Source: Pollenia angustigena (Eukaryota; Arthropoda; Insecta; Diptera; Polleniidae). From it: a stretch of DNA of 64,000 nt. Shown here one piece after another: positions 35,279-47,308 of the stretch; the stretch's first letter is position 1, and every line of letters begins with the position of its first letter. Below the pieces are notes generated by a model. The model made no database searches. It was not told where the DNA came from and saw only the letters and a list, made by a program, of their open reading frames with translations. Location of the stretch: the NCBI GenBank assembly GCA_930367215.1, contig OV884059.1, positions 30,433,882 to 30,497,881 of the forward strand. Reading direction: 5' to 3'. Both the position numbers and the translations under genes were made by a program.

Positions 35279-36030
35279 CATCTACCATCAATTTGCCATA
35301 ATCTTTCACGATCATGGAAAATTTTATAGATGGAAATATTTTTGTGATGTTATTCCCTATTCTATTACACATCAGAAAAAGGGAAAACATTTTAAGGGTA
35401 AAGTTATTATCGATTGCAATTATAGAAAAGGGGAAATATTTCTTGGGAATAAGTATTTACGATAGGGGTGATTAACATGAACGGCGTTGCCTGATTTCGA
35501 TGCTGGCAACTCAACTGCAATTCACTCGTCACCCATAATTGACCCATTGCATTATGGTTCCAAATCGATGTTTTTTGGCATAAATTAAAATAATCAATTC
35601 AGAGCTTTAAATTTCTGCACATTTAATGGCCATGGTATGTAAATAAATTAAAAAACAAGAATAAACAATTGGACCACGCCCACACCCTACGCCAACTAAA
35701 AGGGAAGGTATTTCAACTGAAATTAATGATTTTTTTTTGAAATTTGCACAGAAGATAGAGAAAATAAAATAAGATTAACCTGCTCAAGCTTATCAGATCC
35801 TGTCTCGTTTTAAAGGGTTAAACTTGGGGTAAAAAATTATCTTTTTAGTTTGTTTAACAATTTAGTATGTGGTGCCTAATAATGACAATCATACCAGATT
35901 GGTTTTAGTTTTATTTGCATAATATCTTTAGTTTTTCTAAAATCTTTGGATGAAGTTTCCTGACGATCTGGCCTAAGCAACCAGTGAAATTCGCATAGGA
36001 ATAGCTTATCCCATCAACAATGAATTTCAA

Positions 36031-36544
36031 TTGATCATTCGTGTGAAATGGGAATTTAACACATTAAAAGCGAAACCTTGTTAATTAATTTTTTGAATCC
36101 CAAGAAAAACTTTGAGAAGAACGTTCTTTTCACTAATTAACAATTACGTGTACATTTTGTTTTATATAAATTAATTTTTAATATTTAGATTTTTATTGAT
36201 TATTTGAAGAACCCACTGTATTTTTACAACGTCGTTGTGCTCGTTTGTTTTCCAAGCCGAAAGCATTTCGGTACGGTTAATCAAAAATTGTGCTTAAATT
36301 AAATCACTTTGCTGAAAAATGCAGCCGAGACATAAATATACACTTCAAATACAGACTTTGTCGAACTCTTCCACATTTCCACTTGCATGCTAGCTTTTGC
36401 CCGAACACATCTTTTGACTCACGGATTTTATAGGTTATGTTGAGCCTAAAAAACTACACAATCAAAATATCAAGAATTACAACAATGGAGTCCATTAAAA
36501 TAAAATTAAAAAATATGCAATAAAACTAAGAGTGGTTAAATTTA
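36031..36544. other. AT-rich intergenic DNA
   Basis: No coding or structural feature was recognised. Confidence 0.4.
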
Positions 36545-36965
36545 AAGGGCCGATGTTGAATGGGAGCCACACCTAAACGTCAAGTTTTTTCCAGCATTTC
36601 ATTTGACATTTTTCAATTTCAGACTAACTCAATTTGAACCACGGAAAGAAACACATTCAAGCAACACGTTCAAATCAAAAAGCATATCGTGCACTTCGTG
36701 ATTCTGTGATAAGGCACATTTTCACCTCAGTGGATTCGTCAATAAGCAGAACTGCCGCATTTGGGCGAATGATAATCCAAGAGTGATTGTCGAACAACCA
36801 ATGCACCCACAAAGAGTGACTTTTTGGTGCGGTTTATGGGCTGGCGGCATCATCGGGCCGTATTTTTTCCAAACTGATGTGGACGATATGTGGGTTCAAC
36901 AGGATGGTGCCACTTGCCACACAGCTAACGAAGCAATGACTCCTTTGCGCGACAAATTCCGTTAT
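36545..36965 (+). pseudogene. Mariner DD41D fragment, internally deleted
   Basis: Starts AAAGGGCCGATGTTGA, the same 5' end as the copy at 25277, with GGAAAGAAACACATTC at the N-terminus of the coding part. It encodes VNKQNCRIWANDNPR, then HPQRVTFWCGLWAGGIIGPY, and after a deletion of about 80 bp compared with the other copy continues into DVDDMWVQQDGATCHT. The third catalytic residue and the 3' TIR are gone. It lacks the helix-turn-helix and is inactive. Confidence 0.8.
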
Positions 36966-38696
36966 AAAATTGTAGCACTGTTTCAACGCTTATTTTAGAA
37001 CACTTGTTGAAGCTTACAATTTTAAAAGCATAGCACACCGGCAGGGTTGCTAGGCTTGCAGTGCAGCCATTAAAAAAATAAATTCACTTTTAACAATTTT
37101 TCAATTTTTTGTCAAAAGTAATCAATTTGAAACCAACGCGCATTGTTTTAATTATAGTTTTTTTTTTTAACTAACTGTGACTTGAACGACTTCCTTTTGC
37201 CCTTCACTGTTAAGTAACATATACTATTTATGTTAAATACTAACTCTCTATATTATGTTAAACATTAAACACGCAGTTGTTGTAGCTGCTTTTTATTATT
37301 CTTGTTGTAGTTTCGTTAATCTCATGTAACCGTGTAAACTTTTTAACAAACTCATTTACAAATGCTTTTTCTGGTTTACAATACACATCAATTGTATTTA
37401 AAGGGCATGAAAATATTTTCATTAATTTTTCCTTGTAGTAGTTGCTTCATCTAGAATGTGTGTGTGTGTGTGTTTGTGTTTGGGTAAGTGTTTGTTGCTT
37501 TATTTTTATTGTTAGTATTATTTCGTGTCTGAATTTAAATTGTTTTCGTTAATTTTCCATTATGTGCACAATGTAAAACAATTAAATAGAAAAGGAAAAA
37601 CGAACAAGCAAGTAAAAACTTAAGAAAACAGTCAAAATATAAATTCAGGTTAAATAAACTTGGCTAAAAGTAAAAAAAAAATATAAATATTTACAACGTT
37701 TACCAAAGAAAAACATTTTGTCTAAGTGCAAATATTAAAACAAATTTGTTTAAAGGTCACCCGACGACATACAAACACACACACACACACATACACACAC
37801 ACACACACATTCATTCATACAATATACAATTTCACTTTTTATGCCCTCTATTAAATATTAATCATACGCGTTTGCCAGTTTATTTATAAATAACATTTTA
37901 TTGTTTTTTTATAGTGTTTTAGCATTAACTAAAAACATTTAATTTAAATTTTTAAAATTAGTGTGTGTTTATGTGAGTGTGTGTGTGTGTAAATTTGCTT
38001 AGTTTTGACTTTGAAAATTATTACTTTTGCTCTACTCAAGAATTTGGGTTAAATACTGCAAACATTTTTTTCTAGTACTTAAAATATTACTGGCGTACAA
38101 AGAACGCTAAATGTGTTTTTGGTTTTATGAAACAGCAACTATTACAGTTTTTTTCATCTTTATCAGATGCTATTAAAGCTAAATGAAACAAAAAAAAAAT
38201 TATATATATATATATATATTTAAATGTACGTGTGTTTGTATGTATGTGTATAAAAGAAAATGTACTTTGTAGCACTTTAGTTGGTCTGTGTTGAGAAGAC
38301 CCTTTTAAAAAAACATTCCAAGTAAACATTAAAACTGAAACTATTTTCTGTTGTTTGTTAATGTTTGCATTTCTAGCATTTCATAAATAAAACGAAACTG
38401 AAAACTTAAAACCCACCATTCATAAAACAGGCATTAGCTTAAGTCTACACTCAAAGGCAATGAAAATTTAAATTTTTTTTGCAAAATCTTTAACACACAG
38501 ACATTTATAAAGATAAGAAAAATGAGGCAAAAGAACTTTTAGCTTTTGTCTATTGAAGTTTGTTTGACTAAAGCAAAGTATAGAAGGGGTTAAGTTTACA
38601 TTTTATTAATAACCTCGACATATTTAATATTATTAATACTCTTATTAGTTGGCTTGTATTCTATAGAGAAAAAAACACTTGCTTACCACTGATGGG
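36966..38696. other. Intergenic DNA with microsatellites
   Basis: Holds (TG)n near 37457-37475, (CA)n near 37771-37810, another TG run near 37978-37992 and (TA)n near 38200-38219. No credible gene. Confidence 0.5.
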
Positions 38697-39029
38697 ATTT
38701 GTGTTACGATTGTACCAAATTTGGTACAATCGAAACTTAATTGGTACACTGGTACAATTCATCTATTTTTTGGTACAATTAAAACCATACCCACGTAATT
38801 TATCATTTCTTTAAGGTGGATTCACTCACTTTTCTTTTCAATAATAAAACTTTTATTAACATACCTCCAGCCCTGACCAGAACTTCCAAAAATTGCATTA
38901 TTGTTAATTTACGCTTATGATGTTATATAAACATACTAAGCACATACAAACATACATAAGTATATCTTTGTAGGAAGCCTGGGATCAAGTGTCTCAAAAT
39001 TCCACTCTTGTTTTTGTGCCACTGTCTAC

Positions 39030-39584
39030 TAGTGTGACCGCAAGTTATATGGGCAATTTTTTTTTTGTATTTTCACTTGGCAAACCCCTTAGAATGATTT
39101 CAAATTAGAAAAAAATATATATAAAAAAGTTTAGATCGTTTGCATAGTTATTAGCCGTGCCTTGAGCCCATAAAGTTTGCTGAAATGCTACTTTTCTCAC
39201 TATGGGTCGCTTTAATTGTTGATAACTTCCATAATATTTATTTTAGAGAAAAACCTTATTTACAAATATTCTAGGGCTATATCTTATGAACAATGTTGCT
39301 CTGTATTAGTTTTCTTTAACATGAATATTTAATCCAGAAAAAACCAAATTAAAAAATAACACCGAAATTTTCAGATATCTTCGCATTCTTTGCCTGGTGA
39401 TTACACTACGTGACAAATTTTCAACAAAGTCGTGACCAAATGATTCTGACAGCTAATCTTTATGTAAAACTTTCCCCTGAATCCGAATATGATCTAAACT
39501 TTTTTATATATATTTTTTTTCTAATTTGAAATCATTTTAAGGGGTTTGCCAAGTGAAAATACGAACAAAAATAACGGCCACCCT
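39030..39584. mobile_element. 555 bp inverted-repeat element with 9 bp TSD
   Basis: Arms of about 100 bp (39030-39140 and 39485-39584) share TATTTTCACTTGGCAAACCC and AAATGATTTCAAATTAGA-type stretches in inverted orientation. The ends read AGTGTGACCG and AGGGTGGCCG. ACTGTCTAC is present outside both ends (39021-39029, 39585-39593). A 9 bp duplication with long TIRs fits Mutator-like or foldback elements. Confidence 0.7.
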
Positions 39585-39962
39585 ACTGTCTACACTTTTG
39601 TCTGCCTTTGACAAGAACATAGGAATTTTGTATGGTATTTAGCGGTTGTAGTGATGGGTGAACACTAAAAAATATTGTTTCCAGACCCACCTTTAGGTAT
39701 ACCGATCGACTCAATATCATTTTCTGAGTCGATTTAACGATATCCCTCAGTCTGCTGCAGGCTGACTGGTTTTTTGTCCATTTAATCTTGTGTGGAAAGT
39801 AAAGGTCGCAATTTTGAAGGTAATTTGATGAAATGTTGTTCATTGCTTTCAATTTATAAGAACGAAGCCTATTGAAAATGATGAGAATCGGTTCGTAATT
39901 TTACATAGCCGCCATACAAACTAAACTAAACTCTATTATTATGTTGGTATTTAGATTTTAGC

Positions 39963-41185
39963 ACACCTCGTCCTTACTGGCAGCTGGCCAGCATGGTTTT
40001 AGAAAAGGCTGTTCAACTACAACGAATGTACTTCATTTAACAACTTTAATTAATTGTGCATTTACACAAAAGAAACAAACTGATGCTGTTTATACTGACT
40101 TCAGTAAAGCGTTTGATAAAGTTAACCATCACCTTCTTCTTACTAAATTGGATTTATTAGGTTTATCCCGTAGAAGTTTATGCTGGTTAAGTTCTTATTT
40201 AATTGGAAGAAAGCAAAAAGTACAATTCAATAATTGTATATCCAAGTACATTTATGTTTCGTCCGGTGTTCCCCAAGGCAGTCATCTTGGCCCACTTTTA
40301 TTTTCGCTGTTTATTAATGATCTGCCCAACGTTATCAAGTTCGCCAATATATTGATGTATGCTGACGATGTAAAAATTTTCCATTCTTTTAATTGCTTCG
40401 CTGATCATTTTTATCTTCAATCGGATCATAATAACTTCTTTTTATGGTGTAATCATAATATGATGGAGCTGAATCTTGTGAAATGCAAATGTATGCGTTT
40501 TTATAGAAATAACTGTATTGCCGTTAATTATGCTTTTGGTGGCCATCAACTGGAGTTGGTTGATTCGTTTCTTGATCTTGGAGTCTTACTGGATCCTAAA
40601 TTAAACTTTGTTTCTCATATAACATTAACTGTGAATAAAGCTCGAGGTGTTCTTGGCTTTATTAAGCGCTGGGCTAAAGAATTCACCGATCCATACATAA
40701 CGAAGCAACTTTACGTATCACTCGTTAGACCAATCTTAGAATATGCGTCAATCATTTGGGACCCATTTTACAACATTTACAATTCTCGTATTGAATCGGT
40801 CCAAAAACAATTTTTATTATTCTGTTTACGTGATCTACATTGGAGTTACTCGACAAACTTTCCTTCATATGCTAGTAGACTGGCATTATTAAAATTACCA
40901 TCGCTCAAAAGTCGTCGTACAATGTTAAATGTTTCTTTTATGGTTAATCTTATTAATGGTAATGTTTGTTGTGATTTTTTGTTAGAGTCTGTTAAATTTA
41001 ATATACCTAGTCGCAATACGCGTCATTATAATCTGCTCTTTGTTAAATTTTATAGAGAAAATTATGCTTTTGCTGATCCTTTTTCAAGGTTATGTAGACA
41101 ATTTAATTCTCTGTCACAATTTGTTGATTTTTCTTTATGTTTAAATTCCATAAAACATAAAATTATTGTTTTTCTTAATTCGTAA
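39963..41185 (+). pseudogene. LINE reverse transcriptase, N-terminally truncated
   Basis: Open in one frame for about 407 codons from the truncation point to the stop, without an initiator. Reverse transcriptase motifs in order: AGQHGFRKGCSTTTN, then TDFSKAFDKVNHHLL, SGVPQGSHLGPLLFSLFIND and YADDVKIF (the catalytic aspartates). A C-terminal region of the usual LINE type follows (LVRPILEYASIIWDP). The frame has no internal stop, so the insertion is young, but it lacks endonuclease and fingers start and cannot act alone. It is of the Jockey/CR1 kind; the clade is not certain from this part alone. Confidence 0.85.
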
Positions 41186-41296
41186 ATTTTTATATACATA
41201 TATTCTGTAAATTTGTAATATATTTTAAAATGCATATTGTTATTCATTAATTTTAAGTCAATATTGTTATTAGTCAGTAAGGATAATATCCATTTA

Positions 41297-41328
<32 letters not shown>

Positions 41329-41330
41329 AA
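39963..41330 (+). mobile_element. 5'-truncated non-LTR retrotransposon (LINE)
   Basis: Contains the C-terminal reverse transcriptase part of ORF2, a ~110 bp 3' UTR and a terminal (AAAT)n tail (41297-41328). Truncation at the 5' end is the usual product of incomplete target-primed reverse transcription. The endonuclease and ORF1 are absent. Confidence 0.85.
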
Positions 41331-41858
41331 CTTATTTTATTGCAATCTAAATCACCTTACAAAATGTTATTGAAATCGGTCCATATTTGACGATACTACT
41401 CTCGAAAAGCTTTTAATGTCGTGACTTCACTATAAATGTTGGTATTGATTGGCTACAATAACATTTAAGATAGCCTAAAAAAATCTTAAAAAATTTTGTG
41501 CTGGTAGGTCCAATATTAACCATAGGTCCCATATAAGCGCCCTTCCTAAAATACGTAAGGACAAACAAATCTCATATAGATGAAGATATCTAAATAACAA
41601 TCAAACAAAGAACTTTCACATGAATCTAGCTTTAGTCTTTAAATACTGTGCTGTGGGTTATCAAATGGTCGGGCTTGACCGATAATAGTTTTTTACTTGT
41701 TTTGCTTTTAATTTGATTGAATAAAAAGTGCTCTGAATTACTTTATATGCTTTTTAATTTTATAGCGAAGTTTTGGTACAATTTATGTCAATTTGGTACA
41801 ATTTTGCCATTGCGACGGTACAATTTAAGAATTGCCAGATCCCAACAGTGTAGCTTAC

Positions 41859-42896
41859 ACAAACAAAAATATTTACCTCTTTTTTGTCTAAAAATAATAA
41901 ATATACTAAGAAAAATTATTCATTTACTCTCATACATACACTTACCACCAATTGTGGGCGAAAAATAGAGAAAAAAAAAACAACAACAATTAAGCAACAA
42001 CAACATTGATCAGGTTTTTTTTTTCTTTTACACACAATTTTTTACACAAACACATGCTAACAACTGAAATCATGCATAAATAAACACCATCTGTATGGTA
42101 TTTTTAATTGTGTGAGAGTAGTTTCTCTTTTTTTTTTGTCTATATGGCCATTGCTGTTTTTTTGTTTTCGGAGAATATTCGGTTGTGCTTGTGTATGTGT
42201 TTGAAATTGGTGTGGACAAAACTTAAAACCGTGTTTAATGAAAAATGTTGATAAATAATTAATTACAATGCCAATGTAATTTATATATTTATTCATTTAT
42301 ATAAAATGCAGTTGCTTTTAATTTTCACTTTATAATAAATTTAAAAATAATTTTTTGTTGTTGTTGTTTTTTTTTTTTGAACATTGAACCAAAATTTGCA
42401 ACAACAACATATGTAAACTGACATAGACTAAATCGGTTACAGCAAATTTATGAGGCAGTTTAAATATATTTAAAAGGAAGCTTAGGGATATAATTGTTTT
42501 TGGGGAAATTTTTTACCTCAATTAATTATTTAAATGAATGTCATTTGTTTTTGTAAAATTTTTTAAATAATAAAACAATAACGCCTGTATATATAAAAAA
42601 TTTTAAATTTAAAAAAGGTTTACAAAACAAATTTTGTATGAAAATTCTCCTTAATAAACGTTTGTTAAATTTAATAATCGTTAATGAATACCGGGGTAAA
42701 TTATTTAGAAAAAAAACCGCTTTAAAATATATTTTTATAAAAGTATATTTCCTAAAATGAATCAATATATTTTGTTTAATTTTTGAAAATACTTATTTTG
42801 AAAAGTCGGTGTGAGTTGCTGGTCTCCTATCAGGGTGCCAGGTGGGGAACAAGGGAACGCCGGTAACAGGTTGTATCGAAATAAAATGGGTACGAA
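41859..42896. other. Intergenic DNA, T/A-homopolymer rich
   Basis: CAACAACAAC and poly-T tracts, and TA-rich stretches to 42780. Nothing coding. 42790-42890 is a more GC-rich fragment without known match. Confidence 0.4.
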
Positions 42897-43265
42897 TAAT
42901 TAGTATTGTGGTTATTTTTGTTGAACTTTTTACCGTTTTTATCCAAATTTTGATCATTTTTATTAGGCTAAAGTTCATCAAATTTAATTTTCATTAAATT
43001 ATTTTTATGAAAAAAGGAATTTTACAACATGAAATTAACTAAAAATTATTGATAACGTGTGAGTGTTTAACGGAAAAACCCTTTGAAGAAATTGAGTAGT
43101 TACAATTGAAACATTTAAGGGTGACCTGTCCGTGAAAGCCTGGGTTCGAGCCCCGTGGCAGTCAAGAATGAAAAATAATCAATAAATTTTATTCATTTCA
43201 TGTTGTAAAATTCCTTTCTTCATAACTTTAGCCTAATTAAAAATATCAAAATTTTGATTAATTTG
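42897..43265 (+). mobile_element. SINE-like repeat copy e with inverted tail in front
   Basis: 42897-43056 is the family tail in inverted orientation (AATTAGTATTGTGGTTATTT...). It is joined at about 43057 to a forward tRNA-like part with an excellent B box (GGGTTCGAGCCCC, 43143) and forward tail to 43265. This is the second locus with tails pointing outward on both sides. Confidence 0.6.
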
Positions 43266-43626
43266 TACACTATGCGGTCGTCAGAATTCCATCAAGCGGC
43301 TCGCTATACAAATGACTCTCGCAAACGTCTCTTCACTATGTTAAATGCGGCTTGTTTTTGCAATTAGTTATCATGAAAACCTAACCCGGCAGCGCCAGAA
43401 CCAGGTCTCGATGCAGTAGACGTATCATCTGCTCATCTTTAACGTTTATGATCCCAATAAATAATTTCATCATTTTGCGAAGCACTAAATGGTACATTTA
43501 AAAAAATAAGCGCAAAACTATGCGCTACGCAATAAGGCATACAGAAATGCAGTAAAGTAAGGGAAAGAACTCTCAACAACTTTTATAAAAAAAATTAAAT
43601 TTCAAGTGCTACGGCATTCCCTTACT
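43266..43626. other. Intergenic DNA
   Basis: Contains CCGGCAGCGCCAGAACC (43387), somewhat GC-rich, unidentified. No coding signal. Confidence 0.35.
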
Positions 43627-43852
43627 ACGAAGCAGGTTTGTAAGGGAGAATACTAAAAAATAACTGTATCAAAACATTCAGAGTGTAAGGCTGATCGTTA
43701 CATCCAACAATTTTTATATGCGCTGAATAATGCGCTTTATGTGTCAAAAATGTATTGCTTCAAAGTGGGAACACACCATATAAAATTCATGTCTTCCGTA
43801 GGCGCAATGGTAAGCGAAACGCTTATGTTTCTCCCTTACAAACCTGCTTCGT
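43627..43852. mobile_element. 226 bp MITE, 23 bp perfect arms
   Basis: 43627-43649 and 43830-43852 are exact reverse complements (ACGAAGCAGGTTTGTAAGG...). Noncoding interior. No clear TSD. Confidence 0.6.
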
Positions 43853-44229
43853 TGGAAGCTTCATTTTTTATTGGTATTAAACCCCATGGGACCCTTTAGT
43901 CCTAAAGGGAAGTACGGCAAATGGAAAGTTCTTTTTGAAAAAAGATATGTTTGCACAGACTTGAAATATAATTTTCAAAAGAACTTTTTAATAAAAGAGC
44001 ACAATTAATCTTTTGATTATTTCGAAAACATATATTTAAAATGTACTTTTTTAAACGGTGTTATTCATCTTTTTGAACAGAAATCTGTCAAAAATGTTCT
44101 TAAAAAGGTTTTTTTTATCAAGAAAAAACCGAACGTTATTTTATTTGATATAATATTTTTGAAAATTTTGTTTTTCTCTTTTCTAAAAATTTTCTTATCA
44201 AAGATGAATTTTACTTTATCTTAAATAAA

Positions 44230-44640
44230 AAAAGTACTTCAGGTTGTACAAAGAAAGGCCAACGAGAAAAAGACAAAAAAAAACGAAAAAACATACATAT
44301 AAACAAATGCACTAAAGTTTTCAAGACAAACTCTTGACAAAAAGTTCGAAAAACAGAAATAAGGAGAAAACATTTAAATAAAATTAAAAATTTATAATCA
44401 ATTACGGTAAATTTCGATCCATCAATACCTTTGGTTAAAAGATTGTTATTTGACTTAAGACTGGCAGGTGCCGCAGTGGCGGAATGTGGTTGTTTTCGAA
44501 ACATGTAAGTTCGACCCAAGTTCAATCCTGTGTTCAGTCAAGAATAAAATAATCAAAAAACAATTTTAATTTTATGATGTAAATTCCTTCCTTCACTAAA
44601 AAAAATAAAATGAAAATTAAATTTAAATATGGCTATTTCC
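44230..44640 (+). mobile_element. SINE-like repeat copy f
   Basis: Head with CTTGACAAAAAGTTCG (44333), tRNA-like part (GGTGCCGCAGTGGCGG near 44466; degenerate B box AAGTTCAATCCTG near 44518) and start of the tail. More diverged than copies b and e. Confidence 0.55.
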
Positions 44641-45300
44641 AAAAAAACGTCAACCACAAAAAATGGAAAAAAAATTTTTCTTTTCAAGATTTATTTAGGG
44701 AATTGCTTATATTTTTTTAATATATGCGTATAAATTAATTGATTCGAAAAAAAAGATAAATGGTTAACGAAGTACTACAACTTTTAGCACATACTTGTGT
44801 ATATTAGAAAATATGCATTTGGAACAACAATACTCTAATCTAAGGCATATTTATGATCTGAAAAACATTTTTTATTAAGTTTCTTATATAAAGGACTATA
44901 AATAGCAACATAAAAAAATTTTAAATCATGGTGGAAAAATTGTCCCGTTTACAATGTCCCGTTTACAATTTCTTTAACCATTTATTTAAAAAAATATAAT
45001 TCATATTTTATTTTGAAATCGATACTATTTTTAGGGCACACTAGTATGCAACATTTTAAAATTAATCCCAATATAAATATTGTGTCAGGTTTCGCAGAAA
45101 TCACTGTTTAAACGGTTACCCCTTAAAACCCACTTCCGTTTTTTGTCCCGTTTAAAATCACTTGTTTTTTGCAATTATCTCGGAAATCACGACAGTAAGC
45201 GAAAAATTTCATTTGCGGAAATTAAAGAGCTAATTGAGAGTTAAAAGAATCATTAATTTAAAAAATGAAAATCAGGTTGTTTTTTACAGTTTTGTCAATA
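44641..45300. other. AT-rich DNA with four GTCCCGTTTA motifs
   Basis: GTCCCGTTTACAA appears at 44943 and 44957 in tandem, GTCCCGTTTAAAA at about 45143 and GTCCCGTTTACAA at 45317. The spacing is irregular. No coding signal. Confidence 0.45.
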
Positions 45301-47050
45301 TAAACGTGTGCGAATGTCCCGTTTACAAACTTGGAAGTGCCCATATCAAAAACTTCAAATAAAAAAAGTACTTTTTTCAAGAAGTTATTTCAAAAATTAT
45401 ATGATTTCTAAAAAAAAGTGTTTCATTAATAGGGGCTTAAATTCAAAAAGAGGTATTTTATTTTTTTTATTCATTTAAAAGAGTTTTTTTATTTTCTTAT
45501 TTAAATAAAGTACTTTTTTCAACGCAGTTTTATTTTGAAAAGGTTCTTTTTTTTAAAAGTATTTTTTCGAAATATTGTTTAAAAATTTAAAAGTACTTTT
45601 TTCTAAAATTGTACTATTTCCTAAAGGTACTTCTTTTAAATTGGTAAATTTTTTTAGAAAGTACTTTCTTGGAAACGAATTTCTTTTTGATAAGATATTC
45701 TATTTCAAAAAAGTACTTTTCAAAGTTTATTTTTCAAAAATATTGTATAAAAAGTTTGTATTACATATTACCAAAACGTACTTTTTTTAAAAAGGTAAAT
45801 ATTTTTATAAGTAATTTTGAAAAAAGTACTTTCTTCGAAAAAGTTTTTCTTTTTGAGCAGATACTCTTTTTCAAAAATGTACTTCTCAAAGGTTCTCATT
45901 ACAAAATCCACGTTTAAAAAAAGTATTTTTTAGAAATATTGTTTAAAAATTTGTATATTAAAAAGGTACTTTTTATAAAAATGTACTTTTCCAAAAAGGT
46001 ACTTTTTATAAAACGGAACTTTCCCAAAAGGTACTTTTTGTAAAAATGTACTTTTCCGTAAGGTTCTTTTTATAATAACGTAATTTTCCAAAAGGTACTT
46101 TTTTAAAAGGTTAAATTTTTTAAAGTAATTTTTAAAAAAGTACTTACTTCGAAAAGATTTTTGTTTTTAAGAAGATATTCTTTTTCAAAAATTTACTTTT
46201 CAAAGGTCCTCTTTACAAAGCGTACATTTTAAAAAAATATTTTTTAGAAATATTCTTTAAAAATTTGTATATTAAAAAGGTACTTTTTATAAATTTGTAC
46301 CTTTCCAAAAGGTACTTCTTTAAAACGGTTGCAATATTTTTAAAGTTATTTTTAAAAAAGTTCTTTCTTCGAAAATGTTTTTGTTTTTTAGAAGATATTC
46401 TTTTTCAAAAATGTAGTTTTCAAAGGTCCTCTTTACAAAGCGTACATTTTAAAAAAGAATTTTTTAGAAATATTCTTTAAAAATTTCTATATTAACAAGG
46501 TACTTTTTTAAAATTGTACTTTTCCAACAGCTACTTCTTTTAAAAGGTTACATTATTTTTAAAGTAATTTTTAAAAAAGTACTTTCTTCGAAAATGTTTT
46601 TGCTTTTGAAAACATATTCTTTTTCAAAAATTTACTTTTCAAAGGTAATCTTTACAAAATGTACGTTTTAAAAAGTAATTTTTTTTTTTGAAATATTGTT
46701 AAAAATGTTTGTATTTTAAAAAGGTCCTTTTTATAAAAATTTTCTACATATTTCCAAAAAGTGCTTCTTTTTTTTTAAAGTAAAAAATTTTTAAAAGTAC
46801 TTTCTTCGAAAATGTTTTTGTTTTTGCAAAAATGTCCTTTCAAAGCTTCTCTTTACAAAATGTACTTTCTGTATGGTGTTTTTCTGAAATATGGTTTTAA
46901 AAGTTTAAGAAAGTACATTTTATAAAGTTGTACTATTTCCAAAAGGTCCTTTTTTTAAAAAATATTTTTAAAAAGTACTTTCTTTCAAAAAGGATTTTGT
47001 TTTTTTACTTTTCAAAGGTTTTCTTTAAAAAATGTTTTTTTTTATTTCTA
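45301..47050 (+). repeat. Degenerate AGTACT satellite, ~219 bp higher-order unit
   Basis: Dozens of AAAAAGTACTTTTT-like palindromes in direct succession. A larger unit marked by CTTCGAAA followed by GTTTTTGTTTTT recurs at 45833, 46147, 46367, 46586 and 46804, that is at 314, 220, 219 and 218 bp. The short open frames here are by-products of the repeat. Confidence 0.8.
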
Positions 47051-47308
47051 TTTTTTGAAGTTTAAATTTATTTTCAGAAAATAAATTTTGTCACCAGGCA
47101 CTTAACCCTACAATTTCTAAATTTTTTTAACGATTTAAAATTCCAGAAACCATTTCTTTCTTTACTCTTCTTTTCTAGTTTATATTTTCTATTTATTTCT
47201 CATTTAAAAATGCATAGAAAGTTTGTAAAAGTGTGTATTAAATATTTCGTTTAATGCCACATACTTTTAGGTGTTGCAACGTAGAATTTCACTTTGCTCT
47301 AACCGCCT

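Larger units (their letters stand above)
33023..35471. mobile_element. Second TCACCCCTAT element, expanded by insertions
   Basis: TCACCCCTAT at 33023 and inverted at 35471 match the ends of 9029-9692, and TTCATGGGAACG near 33347 matches its interior. Outside the ends, 32998-33020 and 35478-35499 are also inverted copies of each other (core GGCAACGCCG), so it sits in the centre of an older palindrome. It contains a 103 bp hairpin and the hAT element 33677-35278. Confidence 0.6.
32396..36030. repeat. Large inverted-repeat pair (~115-120 bp arms)
   Basis: 32396-32513 and 35915-36030 are near-identical in inverted orientation, from ATTGTTGATGGGATAAGC through GGCCAGATC and GGAAACTTCATCC. They enclose about 3.4 kb of nested elements. 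Whether they are the TIRs of one large element or two independent insertions cannot be decided here. Confidence 0.6.
38697..41850. mobile_element. 3.2 kb hAT-like element carrying two nested insertions
   Basis: The termini CACTGATGGGATTTG (38697) and inverted CACTGTTGGGATCTG (41850) agree in 13 of 15. The 8 bp flanks TTGCTTAC (38689-38696) and TAGCTTAC (41851-41858) agree in 7 of 8. Subterminal ATTGTACCAAAT motifs occur at both ends. Inside are a 9 bp-TSD element (39030-39584) and a truncated LINE (39963-41330). After removing both, about 1.2 kb remains with no recognised transposase. Confidence 0.7.

Noticed and set aside
45575..46480. Several 71-82 codon frames rich in F, K and L
   Set aside because: Translations of the AGTACT satellite in different frames.
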